Below the pieces are notes generated by a model, which was given only the letters and a program-made list of their open reading frames with translations, did no database searches and was not told where the DNA came from. From NCBI GenBank assembly GCA_965249895.1, contig CBDFNC010000002.1, positions 496,001 through 560,000 of the forward strand: a DNA stretch of 64,000 nucleotides, given 5' to 3'. The first letter of the stretch is position 1; every line of letters starts with the position of its first letter. The position numbers were made by a program, and so were the translations under genes. This stretch comes from CBDFNC01 sp965249895. GTDB taxonomy: Bacteria > Pseudomonadota > Gammaproteobacteria > Enterobacterales > CBDFNC01. Below, one piece after another: positions 45,564 to 54,187 of the stretch.

Positions 45564-46187
45564 ATGCATGAGTATATTTTTATAATACCAATTTCACTTT
45601 TTTTGTTAGTAGGTGTAATTAGCCCGGGCCCAAGTTTTATTTTGGTCGCTCAAACTGCCATGGCTAAGTCTCGATCTGAAGCTGTAGCGGTTTCAATTGG
45701 AATGGGTGTTGGGGCAACCATTTTTGCAGTCATGGCATCTGTGGGGCTATTTGTTTTGCTTGAATCAGTCCCTTGGATATATCTTACTCTTAAAGTACTA
45801 GGTGGGATCTACCTGTGTTTCTTAGCGTACAAAATTTGGAGGAGCTCTAAGGAGCCACTTAACCATGATTCGCCTGAGAACAAAACGAGCAATGGCAAGA
45901 TAAAAATGTTCTTTTTAGGCCTGTTTACCCAACTCAGTAACCCTAAAACTGCGATCGTTTTTGGTAGTGCATTTGCGGCATTTCTACCCAAGGAAATTCC
46001 GGACTATTCGTATATTCTATTAAGTTGTTCAGCTTTTCTTATTGATACAGGGTGGTATATTTTAGTCGCGACACTATTATCCACTCAAAAGACACAAAAC
46101 AGATATAAAAAGTACAAAACAAAAATTTGTAGAGTTGCGAGCGGGATGATGGGAATAATGGGCGTTAAATTGATTTTGAGTCAGTAA
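45564..46187 (+). CDS. LysE-family amino-acid/metabolite exporter
   Basis: This 207-residue membrane protein has about six helices and the LysE signature GVISPGPSFILVAQTAMAKSR near residues 16-36, then GIYLCFLAYKIWRSS. It exports amino acids or related metabolites. AAAAAGGAG precedes ATG 45564. Neighbouring small genes may form a loose cluster. Confidence 0.92.
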   Translation: MHEYIFIIPISLFLLVGVISPGPSFILVAQTAMAKSRSEAVAVSIGMGVGATIFAVMASVGLFVLLESVPWIYLTLKVLGGIYLCFLAYKIWRSSKEPLNHDSPENKTSNGKIKMFFLGLFTQLSNPKTAIVFGSAFAAFLPKEIPDYSYILLSCSAFLIDTGWYILVATLLSTQKTQNRYKKYKTKICRVASGMMGIMGVKLILSQ

Positions 46188-46370
46188 CTTAATGTCTGCA
46201 GTAGATAGAAATAAGGTGTGGGCAAAAGTTAACTGGTATCGAAAAACTATTGTCCAAAAATCCGCGAGGGATGTATCTAGGTGCAGAAAAGCCAGACAGT
46301 TTGGAATTGAATTCCCGGGCAATTATACCAAATGTAAACTTCATGATGAAGTTTCATCCGAGGAACAGGG

Positions 46371-46697
46371 TTGAGAAATATTCTTTTCATTTGTAGTCGT
46401 AACCAGTGGCGCAGCCCTACAGCAGAACAGCTGTGGAAAAATCATTTTGGGTTAAACGTTAGATCTGCTGGAACAAGTCCAAGAGCCAAGAAAACGGTAA
46501 ATGCAAAAGATATTCAGTGGGCCGATGTTATATTTGTTATGGAAGAAAAACATAAAAACAGGCTTAGAGCTGATTTTACTAGATTACTCACTTTTAAGAA
46601 TGTTCAAGTATTAGATATAGCTGATGAATATCAGTATATGGACCCAGAACTAGTCGATATATTACAGGATACTGTGGGAGCTTTCCTTGAGCTCTAA
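46371..46697 (+). CDS. Low-molecular-weight phosphotyrosine phosphatase-like protein (COG4551 type)
   Basis: This 108-residue protein begins with the P-loop CSRNQWRSPTAE (C-x5-R-S, residues 8-15), the catalytic motif of the low-molecular-weight phosphatase superfamily. It is shorter than true LMW-PTPs (~150) and the usual C-terminal DP aspartate pair is seen only as DPELVD, matching short stand-alone proteins of COG4551. TTG start (46371) preceded by GAGGAACAGG. Confidence 0.8.
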   Translation: MRNILFICSRNQWRSPTAEQLWKNHFGLNVRSAGTSPRAKKTVNAKDIQWADVIFVMEEKHKNRLRADFTRLLTFKNVQVLDIADEYQYMDPELVDILQDTVGAFLEL

Positions 46698-46846
46698 GAG
46701 GTATTGTTTTAAGTAACAGCCATATAGCCCGCATTTTTGTACCAGCAGGTAAGTATTGTCTGGCGGTTTTCACGAATCCTGTTTTGCTTAATTCAGCGTG
46801 ATAATAGCTATTCACTAAGAACATAATATTTCAAAGGATAACAAGA

Positions 46847-47269
46847 ATGAAACAGTCGATCGTCCATATTTCTCTAGTAGTTAACGACTATGATGAGGCT
46901 ATTGATTTTTACGTTGGTAAGTTGAAATTTGAGTTGATAGAAGATACATATCAACCAGAACAGGATAAACGTTGGGTTGTAGTGTCACCTCCTGGTTCAA
47001 AAGGAGTGACTCTGCTATTAGCCAGAGCATCAAAACCAGAGCAAATTAACTATATTGGCAATCAATCTGGTGGGCGAGTATTTCTCTTTTTGAATACAGA
47101 TGACTTTTGGCGTGACTACGAAAGAATGGTTGCTGAGGGTATAAATTTTGTTAGGGAGCCTAAAGAGCAAGATTATGGGACAGTTGCTGTATTTGAAGAT
47201 TTGTATGGAAACCTTTGGGATTTACTTCAATTAAATGAAGATCACCCGATATCAAGAAGAACCGTGTAG
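46847..47269 (+). CDS. VOC (glyoxalase-like) family protein
   Basis: This 140-residue protein has a single glyoxalase/bleomycin-resistance fold: HISLVVNDYDEAIDFYVGKL, RWVVVSPPG, VFLFLNTDDFWRDYERM and GTVAVFEDLYGNLWDLLQL. The His and Glu positions for a metal are present. Function not determinable. CAAAGG precedes ATG 46847. Confidence 0.88.
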   Translation: MKQSIVHISLVVNDYDEAIDFYVGKLKFELIEDTYQPEQDKRWVVVSPPGSKGVTLLLARASKPEQINYIGNQSGGRVFLFLNTDDFWRDYERMVAEGINFVREPKEQDYGTVAVFEDLYGNLWDLLQLNEDHPISRRTV

Positions 47270-47460
47270 AAAAGGTTTAGCTGGGATTTTAATCTATTTG
47301 AAAACAACCAAAACAGTGGTATTGAACAGTTTTTGAAAATTACGGCAAGCAATATGATAATGAATGCTTTACCCAAGGGTTTTCGGGCGAGTGTGACGTT
47401 TTTAAACGGGGAGCAGGATTAAATAAACAGCTGCGGGTTTTCGATTTTGGTTGGGGATAA

Positions 47461-47494
47461 AAAAGCCCCGGCAGCTTTCACCGCCGGGGCTTTT
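47461..47494. terminator. Bidirectional rho-independent terminator
   Basis: AAAAGCCCCGGC and GCCGGGGCTTTT form a perfect 12-bp stem. The flanking A and T runs serve both strands. It lies between the convergent VOC gene and fusA, 23 bases past the fusA stop. Confidence 0.9.
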
Positions 47495-47516
47495 AACACA
47501 TTAAAGTAATATTAAA

Positions 47517-49604
47517 TTACTTCTTAGCGTTTCTTTCTTTAACTTGTGCAATAACATCTTCAGATACACTGTTTGGACAAGGCAGGTAGTGAGAGAACTC
47601 CATAGAGAACTGACCACGGCCAGAAGTCATTGTACGCAGAGAACCGATGTAACCGAACATTTCAGACAGTGGAACGTCTGCTTTGATACGTACACCAGTA
47701 GCACCCGCTTCCTGACTTTTGATCATGCCGCGACGACGGTTCAAGTCACCGATTACATCACCAACGTGATCATCAGGAGTGAATACGTCAACATTCATGA
47801 TTGGTTCAATCAGCTGAGGACCCGCTTTAGGGATAGACTGACGGAATGCGCCTTTAGCTGCGATTTCAAAAGCAACAGCAGAGGAGTCAACTGCGTGGAA
47901 ACCACCGTCGAACAACTCGATTTCAACATCAAGTACTGGGAACCCGGCTAAAGTACCTTCGTCCATCATGCCCTTGAAGCCTTTTTCAATGGCAGGCCAG
48001 AATTCTTTTGGTACGTTACCGCCAACAACAATAGAGTTGAACACGTAACCTGTACCTGGTTCACCAGGCTTAATACGGTAATCAATTTTACCGAACTGAC
48101 CGGAACCACCAGACTGTTTCTTGTGCGTGTAGCTATCTTCAATTTCTTGAGTGATAGTTTCACGGTAAGCTACCTGAGGCTCACCAACAATCAGGTCAAC
48201 ACCATAGGTACGCTTAAGGATATCTACTTTGATATCCAGGTGAAGCTCACCCATACCAGAAAGAATCGTTTCACCTGAATCTTGGTCAGTTTCAACTTTA
48301 AACGTTGGATCTTCTGCAACCATTTTACCGATCGCAATACCCATTTTCTCAGTTGAACCTTTATCTTTCGGTGTTACAGAGATAGAGATTACTGGATTAG
48401 GGAATACCATTGCTTCTAAGACAATTGGATTTTTAGGATCACATAATGTGTGACCAGTTTGAACGTTGGTCTTCATACCAACGATAGCGATGATGTCACC
48501 CGCTTGCGCTGACGTTAACTCTTTACGTTCATCTGCTTGCATCTCAACCATACGGCCAACACGCTCAGTTTTACCTGTTGCAGCATTAAGGATTGAATCG
48601 CCTTTCTTCAGTGTACCGGAGTAGATACGTACGAAAGTAAGCGCACCAAAACGGTCATCTGTAATTTTGAATGCCAACGCTTTGAATGTTTCATCGGTAG
48701 AAACGATTGCATGTTCGCCAGTTGGCTCACCTTCTTCATCAGTAAGAGGCTGAGGATCAACGTCAGTCGGGTTTGGTAGGTAATCAACAACGGCGTCAAG
48801 TACGTTTTGAACACCTTTGTTTTTAAATGCGCTACCACAGTAAGTCGGGAAGAAGTCCATAGTACGCGTACCTTTACGGATACAACGCTTAAGGTCTTCC
48901 ATTGAAGGCTCTTCACCTTCCATATACGCTTCCATAATGTCATCGTCCTGCTCAACAGCAGTTTCGATTAACTTTTCACGCCACTCTTCTACTTGATCAA
49001 CCATGTCCGCAGGAACATCTTCAACTTTGTAGTTTTCTGGAAGACCTGTGTCATCCCAGATAAACGCTTTACGTGTAAGAAGGTCAACAACACCTACAAA
49101 ATCTTCTTCGATTCCGATTGGCAGAACCATTACCAGTGGGTTAGCAGCAAGTACGTCTTCAGTCTGCTTAACAACACGGTAGAAATCAGCACCCATACGG
49201 TCTAATTTGTTTACGAAGATGATACGAGCAACTTCTGATTCGTTCGCGTAACGCCAGTTAGTTTCTGACTGAGGCTCAACACCACCGGAACCACAGAATA
49301 CACCAATACCACCGTCAAGAACTTTAAGTGAACGGTAAACTTCAACAGTGAAATCAACGTGACCAGGGGTATCGATTACGTTTAAACGGTGATCTTTCCA
49401 GAAACAACTTACTGCTGCAGACTGGATAGTAATACCGCGCTCAGCTTCCTGTTCCATGAAGTCAGTTGTGGACTCACCATCGTGAACTTCACCTGTTTTA
49501 TGGATCTGACCGGTAAGTTTCAAGATTCGTTCAGTTGTGGTGGTCTTACCAGCATCAACGTGAGCGAATATACCAATGTTTCTGTACTTTGATAAATCTG
49601 CCAT
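47517..49604 (-). CDS. fusA: Translation elongation factor G (second type)
   Basis: This 695-residue EF-G has all GTPase motifs: AHVDAGKTTT (G1), RGITIQS (G2), DTPGHVDF (G3), NKLDRMG (G4) and GSAFKNKG (G5), then domains II-V ending RGQFSMEFSHYLPCP. It catalyses ribosomal translocation or recycling. It is not next to rpsL/rpsG or tuf, so it is probably the second EF-G paralogue found in many marine gammaproteobacteria (FusA2-like); the window cannot exclude it being the only one. Strong terminator downstream. Confidence 0.95.
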   Translation of the reverse strand: MADLSKYRNIGIFAHVDAGKTTTTERILKLTGQIHKTGEVHDGESTTDFMEQEAERGITIQSAAVSCFWKDHRLNVIDTPGHVDFTVEVYRSLKVLDGGIGVFCGSGGVEPQSETNWRYANESEVARIIFVNKLDRMGADFYRVVKQTEDVLAANPLVMVLPIGIEEDFVGVVDLLTRKAFIWDDTGLPENYKVEDVPADMVDQVEEWREKLIETAVEQDDDIMEAYMEGEEPSMEDLKRCIRKGTRTMDFFPTYCGSAFKNKGVQNVLDAVVDYLPNPTDVDPQPLTDEEGEPTGEHAIVSTDETFKALAFKITDDRFGALTFVRIYSGTLKKGDSILNAATGKTERVGRMVEMQADERKELTSAQAGDIIAIVGMKTNVQTGHTLCDPKNPIVLEAMVFPNPVISISVTPKDKGSTEKMGIAIGKMVAEDPTFKVETDQDSGETILSGMGELHLDIKVDILKRTYGVDLIVGEPQVAYRETITQEIEDSYTHKKQSGGSGQFGKIDYRIKPGEPGTGYVFNSIVVGGNVPKEFWPAIEKGFKGMMDEGTLAGFPVLDVEIELFDGGFHAVDSSAVAFEIAAKGAFRQSIPKAGPQLIEPIMNVDVFTPDDHVGDVIGDLNRRRGMIKSQEAGATGVRIKADVPLSEMFGYIGSLRTMTSGRGQFSMEFSHYLPCPNSVSEDVIAQVKERNAKK

Positions 49605-49877
49605 TTTTTTACTCTATTAAAGAATCATGTTCAAAAATCGGGGGGGAGTATACCATCATTGCTGGAAAATAGATCTAGTATGTTTAGTTAAAGTTAATTT
49701 TGAGCCTGGTTTTTTTACTGTTCTTTTATCCAGTGGTGGTCAGGTAGCTCATTCGGGGTGAAAAAAATGTTGAAGTTGTTTTTTATAACTACTTTAAAAT
49801 CAGTTTGTTATGTTTGATTTGGAAGGGGGTAAAGGGCTGGCCGGGTCAACCTAGCGGACCCGGTTAATGGTTGAATA

Positions 49878-50672
49878 TTAAGCAAAAACGACCTTGTCTA
49901 TATAGTTAGCTACACCTAATTGATGGGCGTGACCAATAACTTCAGCATGAGGTACGGCCTCTTTTACGCTCGGCGCTGCATTTTCCATTATTTTGGGGAA
50001 ACCGGCATATTTAAGCATATCGATATCATTTTCACCGTCACCAAATGCCATCACCTGTTTGGCGTTTAGTCCCAGGTGATTACACAGGGCGTCAACCGCC
50101 GATGCCTTAGACACGCCAGCAGGCATGACTTCAAGGCACCAGGGGAGAGAAAACAGGCAGTCCAATTGTCCCTGGTACTTTTCTTCAAGTTCCGTTTGTA
50201 ACGCTAACAAGCCTTCTCTGTCACCCCAAAGGAAAAACTTAACAGCTTGTTCAGACTCCAAAAAGTCTACTTCAACCAGTTCACACTGAAAGCCTGCTTT
50301 TTCACTATAAGCTTGGAGCTGTTCATTGGTTTCCAGGGCATACCAGTTGTGGTCGGTATACATGTTGAGAAAGACGCCAGCAGGCATTGGGTGACGCACT
50401 ATGGCGGCGGATATTTTAATCGGTATATATGCGCTGGCGATAACTTCACCATTTGGAGCAATAGCCATACCGCCGTTACAACTGATCATGCCTATAGGTC
50501 TGTCGATACGCTTTGCTAAATCAGCCACATCCGTGTGATGACGACCAGTGGCGATAGCAAAGGTGCGGCCACTGTCATGAAGTTTGCGAATTGCTGCAAT
50601 CGTTTGCGGAGCAAGGCTGTGGTCTTCCTGTAAGAGGGTGCCATCAAGGTCGCTAACAAAAAGGGCTGACAT
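49878..50672 (-). CDS. HAD-family phosphatase (Cof type)
   Basis: This 264-residue protein has the HAD motifs FVSDLDGTLLQ (nucleophile Asp), FAIATGR (motif II), Lys in PAGVSKASAV and FGDGENDIDML (motif IV), with the Cof-type C2 cap in the middle. It likely dephosphorylates sugar phosphates or cofactors. I chose ATG 50672 (MSALFVSD) because GGAGA lies 6-10 bases upstream; the earlier ATG adds 24 poor residues. Confidence 0.92.
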   Translation of the reverse strand: MSALFVSDLDGTLLQEDHSLAPQTIAAIRKLHDSGRTFAIATGRHHTDVADLAKRIDRPIGMISCNGGMAIAPNGEVIASAYIPIKISAAIVRHPMPAGVFLNMYTDHNWYALETNEQLQAYSEKAGFQCELVEVDFLESEQAVKFFLWGDREGLLALQTELEEKYQGQLDCLFSLPWCLEVMPAGVSKASAVDALCNHLGLNAKQVMAFGDGENDIDMLKYAGFPKIMENAAPSVKEAVPHAEVIGHAHQLGVANYIDKVVFA

Positions 50673-51069
50673 CGGTTCTCCAAATTTGTATGTAGAAGAG
50701 GGAGGTGGTGATGTTATCACCAAGCGCTGTAATTTTATCGCCAACGGAATTAGAAAGCGAATTAAATGAACCTTACATATTGCCGGGTAAGTAAAGCTAA
50801 ACGGTGAGGAGGCTTGTCTAAGGGGTTATAGCGCTAAGTGTGCTGACTCTAGCATTTCATCCGGTCCCTGAAGATGCATTAATGTGGGCAGGTATATGGT
50901 TAGAGCAGAAACCGGCAACGGATTGAAATCTGTGTACCAAGGTAAGAGTCGGCATCACAATTAGTCCCGATGAAGCTTGAGAAGTATTGCGCCTGGTTTT
51001 TTTGGGTCTTATATTTTTAACCCTGTTTCATCTATTCCGGAAGTTATCCATCAAAGGGAAATGCTTGGA
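50673..51069. other. Intergenic region, no gene recognised
   Basis: Nearly 400 bases with only scattered short frames. The promoter of the HAD gene lies in its left part. No repeats or terminator hairpin noticed. Confidence 0.5.
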
Positions 51070-52056
51070 TTAGCCAGTGGGCTGGGCGCCATACATAATC
51101 GCTTGTGCTTTTTCTTTCGCATTCAATTGGTCGGACGATAAAATATGTTCAAGCTGGCTATCTATATCTTTAATGAGGTAGATATCTGAATTTGAATATC
51201 GGTAGTAAGTGCCAAACGAACCAATTTCGATAGTGCCTAACTCGCTACCGTTTTCTACGCTGCTATTGAAGAGCTTCTTCACCTGATCTTTTTGTGACTC
51301 ATCTAAATCGGGTACCAAAGAGTACAGCTCCTGTGTCATATATATGGCATTTCGCTGTAATTCAACTTTAATTTTTTCTTGCTCAATCGCCTGATAGGTT
51401 TCAAATTGTTCTTGGGATAAAAGCTCGCCGACGGCTTGGGTAAATTCATCTTGGATCCTCCTGCGCTCTCCTTCTGCAGCGTCCCACTTGAGATTATATT
51501 CAGCCTCTCTTTCCTCATCGGTACCCGGATAATCGGAACCGTCATTAAATATAGGGTTAAGCAGTTCAATTTCCTGATTATTTTTATGTGTTAGCAAGGC
51601 AGCCAAAGACTGGGCTTCTTCATCTGACAGTGGTAGTAGTTTTGACAGCTCGAAAATAGCGGAATCCAGCTCGACCCGAGACATGGATTTCGCAAACTCT
51701 GAAGTGTTGAAGTGGGCATCCATGGCTTGCATTGCTTCGTTATTCTCAGCATTTATTTCTGAGCCTTCATTGATCCCTTGAAACTGAGAAAAGCGCTCAT
51801 TTTCGATATATTCATCGATAGCTACCCGGATGGCTTGCTGACATTGTTCTGTCTCTTTTATTACGACGGGTTGTTCAATTTTTTGAGTTGTATTCGAGGA
51901 AAATTTAATCGTATCAGGTAAGGTTTCTTTAGTTTCCTTACAAAAGGTGACTTCCTGAGTTACCAATTCTGTCTGTGTGTTTGAGTGATATAGGTGCATG
52001 CTGATGCCGCCTAAAACAAAACAGATAATAGAAGGCAGAAATATTTGGCTATTCAT
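51070..52056 (-). CDS. Hypothetical membrane-anchored protein
   Basis: This 328-residue protein has one N-terminal helix (IFLPSIICFVLGGISMHLY), then a highly acidic, helix-rich extracytoplasmic part with two related segments: LSKLLPLSDEEAQSLAALL with LLSQEQFETYQAIEQEKI, and LYSLVPDLDESQKDQVKKLF with LSSDQLNAKEKAQAIM. The repeats suggest a Spy/CpxP-like two-part helical fold, but I cannot assign a family. It is a single gene with long flanks. Confidence 0.6.
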   Translation of the reverse strand: MNSQIFLPSIICFVLGGISMHLYHSNTQTELVTQEVTFCKETKETLPDTIKFSSNTTQKIEQPVVIKETEQCQQAIRVAIDEYIENERFSQFQGINEGSEINAENNEAMQAMDAHFNTSEFAKSMSRVELDSAIFELSKLLPLSDEEAQSLAALLTHKNNQEIELLNPIFNDGSDYPGTDEEREAEYNLKWDAAEGERRRIQDEFTQAVGELLSQEQFETYQAIEQEKIKVELQRNAIYMTQELYSLVPDLDESQKDQVKKLFNSSVENGSELGTIEIGSFGTYYRYSNSDIYLIKDIDSQLEHILSSDQLNAKEKAQAIMYGAQPTG

Positions 52057-52212
52057 ATTGATGTTAAAACCTGAAAGGGCGGATTAAAATTCGCACGAGG
52101 CATAATTGAAGGGGCCAGTATACAGGTTTACCATAATTATTTTGTGTGAGTTTGTCATATACGTTCAATGGCAGATGGCCGGGCTTTCACCCGGCAGCCT
52201 GTTGGGGTAGTG

Positions 52213-53145
52213 CTATTTGCCTTGTAAAGCCAGGTATTCGTCGCTTGTGGTGAGTTGACCGTAAGCGAATTCAATCACTGAAAACGCAGTCCCTGCAATA
52301 TGTGAATCGGTTAACTCGCCTAATGTTGGCGCTGCACAGGCATCGGTGATAACCGTAATATCATAACCAAGGTCGCTAGCCGCTCGACTGAGGCCTTCCA
52401 CGCACATTTGCGACATGGCGCCCACCACAACCAATTTTTCTATACCTTGCTCAATAAGTTGCTGCTCCAGCTCGGTATGCAGAAAACTATTTATTTTAGT
52501 TTTGACCACTAGGGTTTCGTTGGACCGAGGCGCTACGCTGTGATGAATTTCGGCGCCTTCGGTATCTTTATGGAAAAAGTGGCCCGTTTCCGGCGTACTT
52601 AAATGTTGCACATGAATAACCGGTTGTTTGTTGGCTCTAAAGTGCGCAAGCAGCTTAGCTGCCCTGTCTGCCGCTTTTTCTGTATCGACTAAGGGGAACT
52701 TACCACCTGCAAAGTAATCATTTTGCAGGTCCACCAGGATCAATGCTGTTTTTTGCGCCGACGTTAAAGGCGTCTCACGTGTGGTGAGTACAGTAAAATC
52801 GTCTTGCTCAAGGTACCAGTTTCCGTCGGTTTCTCTTACCCATAACTCTTTACTGATAAACCCAGCGGCAATATTCATATTCCAGCTGGCCGACAATACC
52901 GCGTGGTTATGGTCGAGCACCTTAATATTGATATTGCGATAAACCAGCTCACCTGGCTCCTTTTGTGCAAAGTCAAGCCAAAAACCGGCGATTTTCTCTC
53001 GTCCAGTAAAAGTTCCAAATGGAGCCACCGACATAATGGCATCTTCTTTATAGGTGGCAATACAGGTCGGCACGTTACCTTGGTTAAATTGTGCTATCCA
53101 TTTCTGGCTGACAGTGAATACTTGTCGTCTGATTTCCTGGGTCAT
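52213..53145 (-). CDS. SnoaL-like / isochorismatase-like cysteine hydrolase fusion
   Basis: This 310-residue two-domain protein has residues ~1-125 resembling a SnoaL/NTF2-like domain (WIAQFNQGNVPTCIATYKED, AVLSASWNMNI). Residues ~132-310 are an isochorismatase-type hydrolase with the triad ILVDLQNDYF (Asp), VVKTKINSFL (Lys) and VVGAMSQMCVEG (Cys). These hydrolyse amide or ester bonds; the substrate is unknown. AAGGAG precedes the ATG. Divergent from a LysR gene 75 bases away, probably its regulator. Confidence 0.88.
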   Translation of the reverse strand: MTQEIRRQVFTVSQKWIAQFNQGNVPTCIATYKEDAIMSVAPFGTFTGREKIAGFWLDFAQKEPGELVYRNINIKVLDHNHAVLSASWNMNIAAGFISKELWVRETDGNWYLEQDDFTVLTTRETPLTSAQKTALILVDLQNDYFAGGKFPLVDTEKAADRAAKLLAHFRANKQPVIHVQHLSTPETGHFFHKDTEGAEIHHSVAPRSNETLVVKTKINSFLHTELEQQLIEQGIEKLVVVGAMSQMCVEGLSRAASDLGYDITVITDACAAPTLGELTDSHIAGTAFSVIEFAYGQLTTSDEYLALQGK

Positions 53146-53157
53146 AATGTGTCTCCT

Positions 53158-53175
53158 TATACGGTAGCAGGTATA
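53158..53175. promoter_or_regulatory. TATAC-N8-GTATA inverted repeat, candidate LysR site
   Basis: TATAC GGTAGCAG GTATA lies in the 75-base gap between the divergent hydrolase and LysR genes. LysR sites often read ATAC-N7-GTAT; here the spacer is eight. It ends against the hydrolase ribosome-binding site. Confidence 0.45.
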
Positions 53176-53220
53176 CTATTGTTTTTGTTTTTCTAGATAA
53201 TCGCCCAGAAAAGGAACTCA

Positions 53221-54111
53221 ATGTTCAGAATAAGTGAACACAAAGGGTTGTCGTACCGAATGCTGGTTTTCCATCAAGTGGTTGAATCAGGTTCCTTTAC
53301 CGCTGCTGCCGCTGAATTAGGGCACACCAAATCCGGCGTAAGCAGTTATATCAGTCAGTTGGAGCGGCAATTAGGGATACGATTGCTAAATCGAAGCACC
53401 CGCAGACTAAATTTAACTCCGGCAGGAGAGCAGTTTGCCCGACGCTGTGAGGAGTTAGCTCAACTACTTTACCTGGCTGTCGATGAAGTGAGTGACTATG
53501 ACAATATGCCGCAGGGACGTATCGCCATTACGGCGCCTCATAGCTTTGAGTCGAGTATGGTTACGCCGTTAATCGCGGAGCTGTGTCAACAGTACCCCAA
53601 GCTTATTCCCGAGCTTATTTACACGGATAAACGTTTGGATATCCTGACCCATAAGCTGGATCTGGCCATCTCTGTGGGACCTCAGAAAGACAGCAATTAT
53701 CATGCGATACGGCTTGGGGAAATAGATGCGATATTAGTGGCTGCGCCGATTTATTTGGCGCGAAATGAAGTAGAGAGCCTGGATGATTTAGTTTCTGCAT
53801 CTTGCATTATGTTGCCCTGGCAGGAATCCACCTTGCTAAAGGGGGGTAAGCGAGAGGGCTGTTTCACCAGCCAACGTCTTATTCGACTGAACTCATCGCC
53901 TAGTGCGATTAACAGTGCACTTGCTGGTTTAGGGGTTGCCTTGATCCCGAGCTTGTTTGCTAAACCTATGCTGGACAATGGGCAGCTGGTTCGGATACTG
54001 CCGGAATATCAAGGTGAGAAGCGAGATGTATATGCTTTACATGCGTACCAGCAGCAGCTTCCGCTGGTATTGCGTCAGTTTGTTGAACGGTTAAAAAATA
54101 TGATGACCTGA
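53221..54111 (+). CDS. LysR-family transcriptional regulator
   Basis: This 296-residue protein has a winged helix at residues ~14-72 (SGSFTAAAAELGHTKSGVSS) and a CrgA-type effector domain (GRIAITAPHSFESSMVTPLI, LAISVGPQKDSNYHAIRLG). AAAAGGAAC precedes ATG 53221. It most likely controls the divergent isochorismatase fusion. Confidence 0.92.
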   Translation: MFRISEHKGLSYRMLVFHQVVESGSFTAAAAELGHTKSGVSSYISQLERQLGIRLLNRSTRRLNLTPAGEQFARRCEELAQLLYLAVDEVSDYDNMPQGRIAITAPHSFESSMVTPLIAELCQQYPKLIPELIYTDKRLDILTHKLDLAISVGPQKDSNYHAIRLGEIDAILVAAPIYLARNEVESLDDLVSASCIMLPWQESTLLKGGKREGCFTSQRLIRLNSSPSAINSALAGLGVALIPSLFAKPMLDNGQLVRILPEYQGEKRDVYALHAYQQQLPLVLRQFVERLKNMMT

Positions 54112-54187
54112 GGGACTTCAGGAAATGATGTTAATTAGCTAAAACACTTAGTACACTGTATTTCAAGGATTTTTGGAGACCAGGGTA

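Noticed and set aside
46192..46374. 60-codon ORF between lysE-like and phosphatase-like genes
   Set aside because: No ribosome-binding site or recognisable fold; it may be gene debris.
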